A stretch of 64,000 nucleotides of DNA, from positions 12,580 through 76,579 of the forward strand of contig JBPRGG010000134.1 in assembly GCA_051418075.1 (NCBI GenBank), read 5' to 3'. Under the pieces are notes generated by a model. It searched no databases, had not been told where the DNA came from, and saw only the letters and a list, made by a program, of their open reading frames with translations. The position numbers and the translations under genes are program-made. The number at the start of each line of letters is the position of its first letter. Within the stretch, counting starts at the first letter, position 1. This DNA is from JBPRGG01 sp051418075 (GTDB taxonomy: Bacteria > Bacteroidota > Bacteroidia > Cytophagales > Cyclobacteriaceae). Of the stretch, positions 26,332 through 34,323 are shown in pieces.

Positions 26332-27131
26332 TAAATGGATACAGAAAAAAAATTCAGTCATTTGCACCCTGGTTTCATAATATTCACCTTCCGGACGGCA
26401 CTCAAACTGCTCCGGATCATTTTTTAGGGGATTTCCCCAACTTCAAATGGCAGCAGATCAAAGACATTGTTCCTGAAGATCTGGAAGGATGGCAAGTACT
26501 GGATATTGGATGTAATGCCGGATTTTATTCCCTGGAACTGGCAAAAAGAGGAGCCATGGTTACAGCCATTGACATTGATCCTCATTACCTCAATCAGGCC
26601 CGGTGGGTAGCAGAACTGTATGGATTGGATGATCGGATCACCTACAAACAACAACAGGTTTATGACCTGGCGAATGATACCGACAAGTACGATCTGGTCT
26701 GGTTTATGGGTGTTTTTTATCACCTGCGCTATCCTCTTTTATCAATGGACATCATTAGTGAAAAATGCCGGAATAAGCTCATGTTTCAAACCCTGATGCT
26801 GCCGGGTAAAGACCGAGAAACCAATATTTATGACCGGGATATTAACGACCGGGATGATCTTTTTCGAAGAGGATGGCCCAAAATGGCATTTATTGAATCC
26901 AAGTTTTCAGGAGACCCTACCAACTGGTGGTTGCCAAATCATTCCGGTGTACTTAGCATGATGAAAACATGTGGCTTTAAGGTACTTGAAAATCCGGGAG
27001 ATGAGATCTATTATTGTGAAAAAGATCCGGAGAATCCTGCTGTTGTAGATTCCTGGAACCGAAGTGAATATTTATCGGCCATTCAAATGCCCTGGAAGGG
27101 AGAAGTGACAGATAAAGTAAATAAAGCCTAA
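26328..27131 (+). CDS. SAM-dependent methyltransferase of the glycan cassette
   Basis: A class I methyltransferase. Motif I is VLDIGCNAGFYSLELAKRGA and the acidic end of strand 2 is AIDIDPHYL. The overall plan (an N-terminal helical part, then EDLEGWQVLDIGCNAG) recalls CmoB and a NCBI family I remember as TIGR04290, described near sugar-biosynthesis genes; I cannot verify that number here. WFMGVFYHLRYPLLSMDII follows motif I at the expected distance. The last 90 residues, including DPTNWWLPNHSG, should form substrate contacts. 267 residues; starts in the ATGA overlap with the previous gene. Likely methylates a sugar or lipid-linked glycan. Confidence 0.82.
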   Translation: MINGYRKKIQSFAPWFHNIHLPDGTQTAPDHFLGDFPNFKWQQIKDIVPEDLEGWQVLDIGCNAGFYSLELAKRGAMVTAIDIDPHYLNQARWVAELYGLDDRITYKQQQVYDLANDTDKYDLVWFMGVFYHLRYPLLSMDIISEKCRNKLMFQTLMLPGKDRETNIYDRDINDRDDLFRRGWPKMAFIESKFSGDPTNWWLPNHSGVLSMMKTCGFKVLENPGDEIYYCEKDPENPAVVDSWNRSEYLSAIQMPWKGEVTDKVNKA

Positions 27132-27186
27132 AAAATTCAGCAGATTATCAGCACATTTTTTATCTTTCTGATTCGTTCTGAAGGAA

Positions 27187-29553
27187 ATGATGGTCTGGTT
27201 AAAAATTCAAAAATGGTCTTTTCTACTGGTCATACTCATGGCAGGTGGCATCTGGTTTTATGTTTCACTTCCTGAAAATCTTTTTGAAGATCAGTATGCT
27301 ACGGTTCTTTATGACCGTAATGAAAATTTACTGGCTGCCACTATTGCTGCCGATGGTCAATGGCGATTTCCTGCCCGAAAAGAGATTCCGGAAAAATTTG
27401 AAAAGGCTTTACTAAATTTTGAAGATAAGTACTTTTACTTACACCCGGGAATCAATCCGGTAGCCCTGCTAAGAGCACTGAAATGGAACATTAAACAGGG
27501 TAAGATCGTGAGCGGCGGGAGTACCATCACAATGCAATTGATCCGCCTGTCCCGTCAGGGAAAACCCAGAACCTACCTGGAAAAATTAATTGAACTTATC
27601 CTGGCCGTGCGGCTGGAACTATCCTTTTCAAAACCGGAGATATTAGGGTTATATGCGGCTCATGCCCCTTTTGGTGGTAATATCGTAGGCCTGGAAGCCG
27701 CAGCCTGGAAGTATTTCAGCCGCCATCCTGACCAGTTGTCCTGGGGAGAAGCTGCTTTACTGGCGGTTTTACCTAACAGTCCCGGCCTGATCTATCCCGG
27801 CAGGAATCAGGAGCAATTAAGAGTAAAAAGGAACCGGCTGCTGGATCAACTCTACAAAAATGGCCTGATAGATAGTTTAACCACCCACCTGGCTCAGCAG
27901 GAACAAATTCCCGGCCATCCCGGAACTTTACCTCAATTGGGTCAGCATTTGCTTACCCGAAACCTTAATGAAGGTCGCAGAGGACAAATCATCCATTCCA
28001 GCCTGGATATTCATTTGCAAAATCAGGTAACTCAATTGATCAGGCAGCACCAGCAAATACTGAAGCACAATCACATATACAATGCCTGTGCATTAGTGGC
28101 TAAAATTGAAACCGGGCAGACCTTGGCTTATGTGGGAAATACCCGTTCAGATAATCCCTCTGCCCATGGCCATTCGGTAGATATTATTACCGCCCCACGC
28201 AGTACGGGAAGTATCCTGAAGCCCCTGCTATATGCACTCATGCTGGACCAGGGAGAACTTTTGCCACAAACACTTATACCAGATATCCCTACCATTATAG
28301 ACGGTTTTGCTCCCAAAAACTTTTCCAAAACCTATGAGGGGGCTGTCCCGGCCAGCCGGGTGGTAGCCAGGTCTCTGAATGTTCCGGCCGTCCATATGCT
28401 GAGAGATTTCGGAGTAGAAAAGCTGCATCATCATTTGCAAAATTTAGGCATGACCACCCTAAACCAGCCTCCTTCTCATTATGGATTATCACTCATTCTG
28501 GGTGGTGCTGAAGCAACACTTTGGGATATATCAGGTATTTATGCCAGCCTGGCCAGGGTATTAAATCACTACTTTACCTTGCCGGAACCTCACAGATTTT
28601 ATCAGGATGATATCCGTCCACTTCAATACCAAGCCCTGCCATCAGTCTCAATGAAACCTACAGATAAAACAATGATCAGACCGGGAGCAATTTGGCACAC
28701 CTTCAATGCCATGCTGGATCTAAACCGGCCTGATCAGGAATCTAGCTGGGAATTATTCGACTCCTCTCAGAAAATAGCCTGGAAAACCGGTACCAGCTTT
28801 GGATACAGGGATGGATGGGCCATAGGTATCAATCCGGAATATGTGGTGGGTGTCTGGGTAGGTAATGCAGATGGAGAAGGACGTCCCGGCCTAACCGGAC
28901 TGGAAGCAGCCGCCCCAATTCTGTTTGATATTTTTAAATTATTACCCGCTTCCCAGCAATGGTTTGACCCGCCTTTAAGTGATATGAAAAAAGTTTCCTT
29001 ATGCAGGTACAGTGGTCATCGCGCATCACTGATCTGTGATCCGGTAGATACCAGTTACATTCCGGGCAAGGGATTGAAAAGTCAACCCTGCCCCTTCCAC
29101 CAGATGGTCCACCTGGATCCCACCGGAAAATACCAGGTAACCAGCGCCTGTGCCTCTGTAAACGGTATGATTCATCAGCCTTGGTTTATATTACCCCCTG
29201 TGCAAGAATGGTATTTTAAATCAAGAAATGCTTTTTATCAACCCTTACCTCCTTTTAGTCCTGAGTGTTTCAGTCAAAACCCCAGGCAGGTTATGCAAAT
29301 TATTTATCCGGCAAACAACAGTAAGCTCGTTATTCCCAAACAATTGGATGGCACCATGAGTGAAAGCATCTTTGAAGTAGCTCATCGAGATCCTGATGTA
29401 ACCATCTTCTGGCACCTGGATCGCCAATTTTTAGGAAGTACAAAAAGAATTCACCAGATGGCGCTGTCTGCCGATGAAGGGAAACATCAGGTTTCCCTGG
29501 TTGATCAAAATGGAGAAGTCCTTCGGATCAAATTTGAAATAATAGGAAAATGA
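27187..29553 (+). CDS. pbpC: Penicillin-binding protein 1C (class A, bifunctional)
   Basis: Polymerises and crosslinks peptidoglycan in the periplasm. An N-terminal membrane anchor (residues about 10-28) precedes the GT51 transglycosylase with EDKYFYLHPGINPVALLRAL and SGGSTITMQLIRLSR. The transpeptidase shows SxxK as STGSILKP (catalytic Ser342), SLN as the SxN motif, and KTGTSFGYRDG. The region after about residue 690 matches the C-terminal domain of PBP1C proteins (BiPBP_C). Length 788 is typical. In many bacteria pbpC follows an alpha-2-macroglobulin gene; none is here. Instead it follows the glycan cassette after 55 bases and may be cotranscribed. GGAA lies just before the ATG. Confidence 0.92.
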   Translation: MMVWLKIQKWSFLLVILMAGGIWFYVSLPENLFEDQYATVLYDRNENLLAATIAADGQWRFPARKEIPEKFEKALLNFEDKYFYLHPGINPVALLRALKWNIKQGKIVSGGSTITMQLIRLSRQGKPRTYLEKLIELILAVRLELSFSKPEILGLYAAHAPFGGNIVGLEAAAWKYFSRHPDQLSWGEAALLAVLPNSPGLIYPGRNQEQLRVKRNRLLDQLYKNGLIDSLTTHLAQQEQIPGHPGTLPQLGQHLLTRNLNEGRRGQIIHSSLDIHLQNQVTQLIRQHQQILKHNHIYNACALVAKIETGQTLAYVGNTRSDNPSAHGHSVDIITAPRSTGSILKPLLYALMLDQGELLPQTLIPDIPTIIDGFAPKNFSKTYEGAVPASRVVARSLNVPAVHMLRDFGVEKLHHHLQNLGMTTLNQPPSHYGLSLILGGAEATLWDISGIYASLARVLNHYFTLPEPHRFYQDDIRPLQYQALPSVSMKPTDKTMIRPGAIWHTFNAMLDLNRPDQESSWELFDSSQKIAWKTGTSFGYRDGWAIGINPEYVVGVWVGNADGEGRPGLTGLEAAAPILFDIFKLLPASQQWFDPPLSDMKKVSLCRYSGHRASLICDPVDTSYIPGKGLKSQPCPFHQMVHLDPTGKYQVTSACASVNGMIHQPWFILPPVQEWYFKSRNAFYQPLPPFSPECFSQNPRQVMQIIYPANNSKLVIPKQLDGTMSESIFEVAHRDPDVTIFWHLDRQFLGSTKRIHQMALSADEGKHQVSLVDQNGEVLRIKFEIIGK

Positions 29554-29571
29554 TCCGATTTGGCCAAAAAC

Positions 29572-30447
29572 CTATGGCTTTGCCAGCCCATATTTCTCCA
29601 GCCATACCCGGGCCAGTTCAGGCCATAACTCTGCCGCAGGATTACCCGGTCGAAGGCCAAACCCATGTCCTCCTTCAGGCACCATATGCAATTCAACCGG
29701 TATTTCAGCCGCACGAAGGGCTGCGGATATTACCAGTGAACTGCTGGCATGCTTATCATTAGCCGCCACAAATAAAAATACAGGAGGCGTTTTGGCTGTA
29801 ATGGTAATATCCGGAGATAAATTACCACCCTCTCCCCGGTCCAGGTAGGCCGGATAAATCAATATGGCAAAATCCGGCCGGGCCGATAATTGATCGGCCT
29901 GATCCACCGGTTGGTAAGCCGCTTCCAGGTACCTGGTACTGGCTCTTGCTGCCAGATTACCACCGGCTGAAAAACCTAAAACCCCGATACTTTGATGGTC
30001 AAGATCCCACTGATCAGCTTGCTGACGAATCAATCTTACAGCCCTTAAAATATCCTGAAAAGCGCCTTCCTGTTTTTGAGGTACCCGGTATTGCAGCACA
30101 AAAGCAGTATAACCCAGGCTATTCAGCCATTCAGCCACTTCATAACCCTCCTTATCAATGGCCAGGATATGATAGCCTCCCCCCGGGCAAATGATCACTG
30201 AAGCACCATTATTTGTATGTTCGGGTGCCGGAAAAACTTCAAGTACCGGATTGGTGACATCTGTCATTCTGGTCACTTCTCCGCTCGTGTTTTCCGTTAC
30301 CCGGGCCGGTTGTTTGGATGCCTCTTCACCCGGAACCTTGCCTGGCCAGATCTCAATAATTTCAGCAGGTTGAGACCAGGCCGGACAGGAAAAAAACAAT
30401 ATCAGGATAAGGGAGTAAAAGAAAGACATTTTGCAGCTTTTCATCAT
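29572..30447 (-). CDS. Exported alpha/beta-hydrolase esterase
   Basis: A 291-residue exported protein with a signal peptide ending near CPAWSQ. IICPGGGYHILA gives the oxyanion region (a GGGY type used by BD-FAE and related feruloyl or acetyl esterases), the nucleophile elbow is VLGFSAGGNLAARAS with Ser160, and EGGHGFGLRPGN carries the probable catalytic histidine (about 269); the acid is likely the Asp in FVAANDKHASS. Such enzymes often deacylate oligosaccharides released by glycosidases. The first cysteines (SCK and SCP) are not in a proper lipobox. The gene converges on pbpC with 18 bases between and shares no operon partner. Confidence 0.78.
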   Translation of the reverse strand: MMKSCKMSFFYSLILILFFSCPAWSQPAEIIEIWPGKVPGEEASKQPARVTENTSGEVTRMTDVTNPVLEVFPAPEHTNNGASVIICPGGGYHILAIDKEGYEVAEWLNSLGYTAFVLQYRVPQKQEGAFQDILRAVRLIRQQADQWDLDHQSIGVLGFSAGGNLAARASTRYLEAAYQPVDQADQLSARPDFAILIYPAYLDRGEGGNLSPDITITAKTPPVFLFVAANDKHASSSLVISAALRAAEIPVELHMVPEGGHGFGLRPGNPAAELWPELARVWLEKYGLAKP

Positions 30448-30885
30448 TTGAAGTTTATATTATGACATTTAAAAAGAGATTGGCAAATCAGTTTTGTTTT
30501 GGATGATTTATTAATTCATACAATAATAAAACTATTTGGGTTTAACCTGCAAAAGTGGTTAGCTAATAGTTAAGATTTGTTCATTTAACTTATAACATCA
30601 TTAGTAATCCCTTATTTTCGGGAGAAAAAATCAGATAATGAGGTTATTTTTTGACCACCGACCGCGGATGGCAGACTAATGACAGACTGCCGTTGTATTA
30701 TTAAACTAAAGGCAAAAACTCATCTTCATGGTATAAGAGAATTATGAAATGAGTAAGCAATATGCAGCAACAAATAGCACAATGGACCGATCAGTGTACG
30801 ACGGTGGGCAGTGCTCAACCAAACTGAAGAATAAAAAAAATGCCTGAAAACAGGCACCTTTTATCAAATATTTCTTTGATCACAT
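30448..30885. other. 438-base intergenic region
   Basis: No gene is supported. It holds the ferredoxin terminator at its right end, a cluster of GAC/ACC-rich bases near 30652-30700 with a small GGCAG/CTGCC hairpin, and AT-rich DNA upstream of the esterase gene. Confidence 0.45.
30833..30857 (-). terminator. Rho-independent terminator after the ferredoxin gene
   Basis: On the minus strand TGCCTG, loop TTTT and CAGGCA are followed by eight T (complement of 30833-30840). The stem occupies 30841-30856. It is placed 30 bases after the ferredoxin stop codon. Confidence 0.9.
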
Positions 30886-31233
30886 CTATTCAGCATGCAA
30901 CCATTTTTTCTTTTCCATCAATTCCTCTTCGGTTTCTTCATAATCAGGATCTGGCACACAACAATCTACAGGACAAACTGCTGCACATTGGGGCTCCTCA
31001 TGAAATCCCGTACATTCCGTACACTTTTCAGAAACAATATAATAAAACTCATCAGAATATGGCTCCTGAGGCTCGTTACCATCTACTGCGTTACCATCTT
31101 CCAGTTCTACATCCTTCAGATTGGTACCTCCGGCCCAGGTCCATTCTACCCCACCTTCATAAATCGCCGTATTTGGGCATTCCGGCTCACATGCACCACA
31201 ATTGATGCATTCGTCTGTAATCATTATAGCCAT
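30886..31233 (-). CDS. 2[4Fe-4S] ferredoxin
   Basis: A 115-residue electron carrier. Cluster I is bound by CINCGACEPECPN and cluster II by CTECTGFHEEPQCAAVCPVDCC; the latter has an insertion between its second and third cysteine, as in Alvin-type ferredoxins. A middle insert of about 45 acidic residues and an acidic tail (DYEETEEELMEKKKW) are usual for Bacteroidota homologues. Cytoplasmic. The gene is divergent from an acyl-CoA reductase gene, with a clear promoter in between, and I recall this pairing across the phylum. A role in supplying electrons to a fatty-aldehyde or lipid pathway is plausible but not shown. Confidence 0.92.
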   Translation of the reverse strand: MAIMITDECINCGACEPECPNTAIYEGGVEWTWAGGTNLKDVELEDGNAVDGNEPQEPYSDEFYYIVSEKCTECTGFHEEPQCAAVCPVDCCVPDPDYEETEEELMEKKKWLHAE

Positions 31234-31287
31234 TTTTCAAACAATTTAATTTATTTTGATCAAAATTTGCAATTCATTTACTTTCAA

Positions 31288-31318
31288 CAAAAATATAATT
31301 TTAATGTTTCTGATCAAA
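31288..31318 (-). promoter_or_regulatory. Bacteroidota-type promoter for the ferredoxin gene
   Basis: On the minus strand TTTG, then exactly 19 bases, then TATTTTTG, matching the TTTG-N19/21-TAnnTTTG consensus. Transcription would start near 31281, leaving a leader of about 48 bases. Confidence 0.75.
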
Positions 31319-31343
31319 CAGACAATTTAATTCAAATAAAACA

Positions 31344-32357
31344 ATGATAAGCTTGACTGAAAGAATTAATGCATTTATCCGGTTGGGAGAACGTTTAAAC
31401 AACCTGTCTGACAATGAAAAAGAAATGATCTATAGCCAGGCCCGGGCACACAATGGCTGGTTTACCAGGGAAAGTATAGATAAAGCACTGGAAGGCATCT
31501 GTCATTATGTGGATGCTCAAAATTTGAACTTCTGGCTTAAAAATTATGAAATAGAGCTTAAACCTGCGCAATCCATTGGGCTGGTCCTGGCCGGAAATAT
31601 CCCCCTGGTGGGATTTCATGATTTTTTATGTGTAATCCTAAGCGGGCACAATGTAATGGCCAAATTAAGCCACCAGGACCCTTTTCTGTTAAAATATATC
31701 ATAGATCAACTGATCGACATTGAGCCTGGCCTGGCTGAGCAGATTAACCTGGTGGAACGGTTGAAACAAATGGACGCTGTGATTGCTACCGGCAGTGACA
31801 ATACTTCCCGTTATTTTGAATATTATTTTGGTAAATACCCTCACATCATTCGAAAAAACCGTACCTCGCTGGCTATATTAACCGGAAAAGAAACTAAAGC
31901 TGAGATTATAGGTCTGGGTCATGACTTGTTTGATTATTTTGGTTTGGGCTGCCGGAATGTAGCAAAAATATTTTTACCTCAAAGCTATTCCATATTGGAA
32001 CTTTTACCCCAACTGGCGGCATTTGAACCAATAATTGCCAATAATAAATATGCCAACAATTACCATTACCACAGGGCAGTGTTTCTGGTGAACAGGATTG
32101 AGCACCTGGATTCAGGTTTTGTATTATGGCGGCAGCAAGAAGATCTGTTTTCTCCTACAGGAGTGGTGTATTATGATCATTACACTGACATTGAACAGGT
32201 GAAGACTTATAAAAAACTCTATCTGGACAAAATTCAATGTACAACATCTCATCATCCTGAAATTGAGGACAAGATTCCATTTGGTACAGCCCAGCAACCT
32301 GGATTAGCTGATTATGCTGATGGGGTGGATACCATGAAATTTTTACTGCAGCTTTAG
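31344..32357 (+). CDS. LuxC-type acyl-CoA reductase
   Basis: A 337-residue protein of the LuxC family, NADPH-dependent reductases that convert acyl-CoA to aldehyde in an aldehyde-dehydrogenase-like fold. AGNIPLVGFHDFLCVILSGH is the family's cofactor-side block; the probable catalytic cysteine is Cys203 in FGLGCRNVAKIF, which would form the thioester. It is shorter than bacterial luciferase-associated LuxC (about 480) but in line with Bacteroidota homologues. No other lux genes are present, so this is not a luminescence locus. It is divergent from the ferredoxin and converges on an acyl-CoA ligase, so it may serve in lipid or fatty-alcohol metabolism. Confidence 0.8.
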   Translation: MISLTERINAFIRLGERLNNLSDNEKEMIYSQARAHNGWFTRESIDKALEGICHYVDAQNLNFWLKNYEIELKPAQSIGLVLAGNIPLVGFHDFLCVILSGHNVMAKLSHQDPFLLKYIIDQLIDIEPGLAEQINLVERLKQMDAVIATGSDNTSRYFEYYFGKYPHIIRKNRTSLAILTGKETKAEIIGLGHDLFDYFGLGCRNVAKIFLPQSYSILELLPQLAAFEPIIANNKYANNYHYHRAVFLVNRIEHLDSGFVLWRQQEDLFSPTGVVYYDHYTDIEQVKTYKKLYLDKIQCTTSHHPEIEDKIPFGTAQQPGLADYADGVDTMKFLLQL

Positions 32358-32370
32358 TAAATGGAAACAA

Positions 32371-32404
32371 AAAAGGCGCTGAATGTAGTATTCAGCACCT
32401 TTTA
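32371..32404. terminator. Bidirectional terminator between acyl-CoA reductase and acyl-CoA ligase genes
   Basis: GGCGCTGAAT (32375-32384) and ATTCAGCACC (32390-32399) pair around GTAGT, with AAAA before and TTTT after. On the minus strand the single mismatch becomes a wobble pair. It serves both convergent genes. Confidence 0.85.
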
Positions 32405-32408
32405 TCTA

Positions 32409-34205
32409 TTACTTATCGAAATACATTTTATCGATTTCATCTTTATATTTCTTCTCAATGATCTTTCTCTTTAGTTTTAGGGTGGGAGTTACTTCATTTT
32501 TTTCCAGGGAGAAGTTCTTAGGCAGTAATTTAAACTTTTTCACCTGCTCATAACTGGGTAAATTTCCCTGTAGTTGATCAATTTTCTCCCGAAAAAACTG
32601 CACTACGTTGGAGTGGTTGATCAGGTCTTCCGGATTTTCAAAGGTAATGCCTTTACTTTTGGCATAATCTTCCAGAAACTCAAATGATGGTACTACCAGG
32701 GCAGTTACGAACTTCCGGTTGTCACCAAATACGGCAATCTGATCAATGAACTTATCCCCACTGATGATGGTTTCCAGCAATTGGGGGGAAATATACTTGC
32801 CCACTGAAGTCTTGATCAGTTCCTTGATCCGCTCCTTGAAATAAATATTTCCTCTTTCATCCATAGATCCGGCATCACCGGTTTTGAACCAGTCATCTTC
32901 AAATACCTGGGCTGTATCTACGGGTTTGTTGTAATACCCTTTCATTACATTTTTACCTTTCACCATGATCTCGCTCTCCGGCCCAATTTTTACTTCTACC
33001 TGAGGCAGTAAGGATCCAATGCTCTCCATTTCAAAGCCGGTATCATCAAAGGCACAGACGGTGGCTGTAGTTTCAGTCAATCCATAGCCGTACTTGATAT
33101 TGATTCCAATGGAATGAAAAAACTCATTGATCTCAGCCGATAAGGGAGATCCTGCACAGGGCATAAACTTGATATTCCCTCCAAATATCTTGGTCAGACG
33201 ATTAAAAATGAGTTTCCTGGCAAAATAATGTTGTACTTTTAACTTCAGCGGAACCGGCTGCTTCAACCGCTTCTTATGCATGACCTGGTTGCCGGTTTTT
33301 AATGACCAGTTAAACAGGGACTTTTGAATAGCCGGCGCTTTCTGTATTTTATTATTAATTCCATCATAAATCTTTTCCAACAACCTGGGCACAGTACACA
33401 TCAGGCTGGGCCGGGTCTTCTGTATGGCTTCCAGTACATCCTTGGGATTTCTTAAATAATTGTTTTCCATGCCTTTGTACAAAACAAAGTAGGTCCAGGC
33501 TCTTTCAAATACATGACTCAATGGCAAAAAAGACAGAGAGGTATCCTGAGCATGTGTATGCAACTTACGATCATGCATTTCCATGGAAAACATAAAATTT
33601 TCATGGGTTAGCATCACGCCTTTGGGGTCACCCGTGGTACCAGAGGTATAAATTAGAGTAGCCAGGTCTTCTGATTGGGCATATTTTAAACGAGCTTCAA
33701 TTTCTTTGGATTCAACATCACTACCCAGTCTTAAAAATTCATCCCAGGAATAAATCCCGTCCTTTTCCGGATAATTCACATCCTGATCTAATACCACCAG
33801 GCCTTTCAGGTATTTATTGGTATCGAGTAAGGGCAAAATTTTATCCATTTGCTCCTGCTCTCCCACAAAAACCAAGGCTATTTTTGCATCATTGATTATA
33901 TATTCGGCATGACTGGTAGTATTTGTGGCATAAATCGGCACTGAAACTCCCCCGGCAGTAAGAATCCCCAGGTCGGCCAAAGTCCATTCCGGCATATTCT
34001 GAGAAAAAATTCCTGCCATCTGTCCAGGCTTAAGTCCTGCTTTGATCAGGGAGGAAGCCACCTGATCTATATAGGTGCCCAATTCGGTCCAGGTAAATGA
34101 ATTTTTTCTTCCTTCTAAAGTGATGGCGCGACGAAGCACTACCCTGGGACCAAATTCCCGAACCCGCTCTTTTATCATGGAAGCTAAATGCATTTGTTTT
34201 TTCAT
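32409..34205 (-). CDS. Long-chain acyl-CoA ligase (AMP-forming)
   Basis: Activates long-chain fatty acids as acyl-AMP, then acyl-CoA. The adenylate-forming motifs are TLIYTSGTTGDPKGVML (P-loop), YGYGLTETTATV, and WFKTGDAGSMDERGNIYF; a GKYISPQ segment near residue 480 is the usual hinge to the small C-terminal domain. A GTG-started frame reaches 34223, but the ATG at 34205 (MKKQMHLASMI) is preferred, giving 598 residues, normal for bacterial long-chain types. Cytoplasmic or loosely membrane bound. It may supply acyl-CoA to the convergent LuxC-type reductase, which would reduce it to an aldehyde. Confidence 0.92.
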   Translation of the reverse strand: MKKQMHLASMIKERVREFGPRVVLRRAITLEGRKNSFTWTELGTYIDQVASSLIKAGLKPGQMAGIFSQNMPEWTLADLGILTAGGVSVPIYATNTTSHAEYIINDAKIALVFVGEQEQMDKILPLLDTNKYLKGLVVLDQDVNYPEKDGIYSWDEFLRLGSDVESKEIEARLKYAQSEDLATLIYTSGTTGDPKGVMLTHENFMFSMEMHDRKLHTHAQDTSLSFLPLSHVFERAWTYFVLYKGMENNYLRNPKDVLEAIQKTRPSLMCTVPRLLEKIYDGINNKIQKAPAIQKSLFNWSLKTGNQVMHKKRLKQPVPLKLKVQHYFARKLIFNRLTKIFGGNIKFMPCAGSPLSAEINEFFHSIGINIKYGYGLTETTATVCAFDDTGFEMESIGSLLPQVEVKIGPESEIMVKGKNVMKGYYNKPVDTAQVFEDDWFKTGDAGSMDERGNIYFKERIKELIKTSVGKYISPQLLETIISGDKFIDQIAVFGDNRKFVTALVVPSFEFLEDYAKSKGITFENPEDLINHSNVVQFFREKIDQLQGNLPSYEQVKKFKLLPKNFSLEKNEVTPTLKLKRKIIEKKYKDEIDKMYFDK

Positions 34206-34323
34206 CTTTTGTCTAATAAACACTAAAAAGTAACCATATTGTTTTTGGATTCACCCTGCATAATTACAAAAAATTTCCAAATTTTTCCTCATAAGTGAAT
34301 ATAACAAAAATCATCCTTATGGC

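Noticed and set aside
31344..32357. Bioluminescence locus
   Set aside because: Only the LuxC-like reductase is present; no luciferase or LuxE/LuxD gene lies near.
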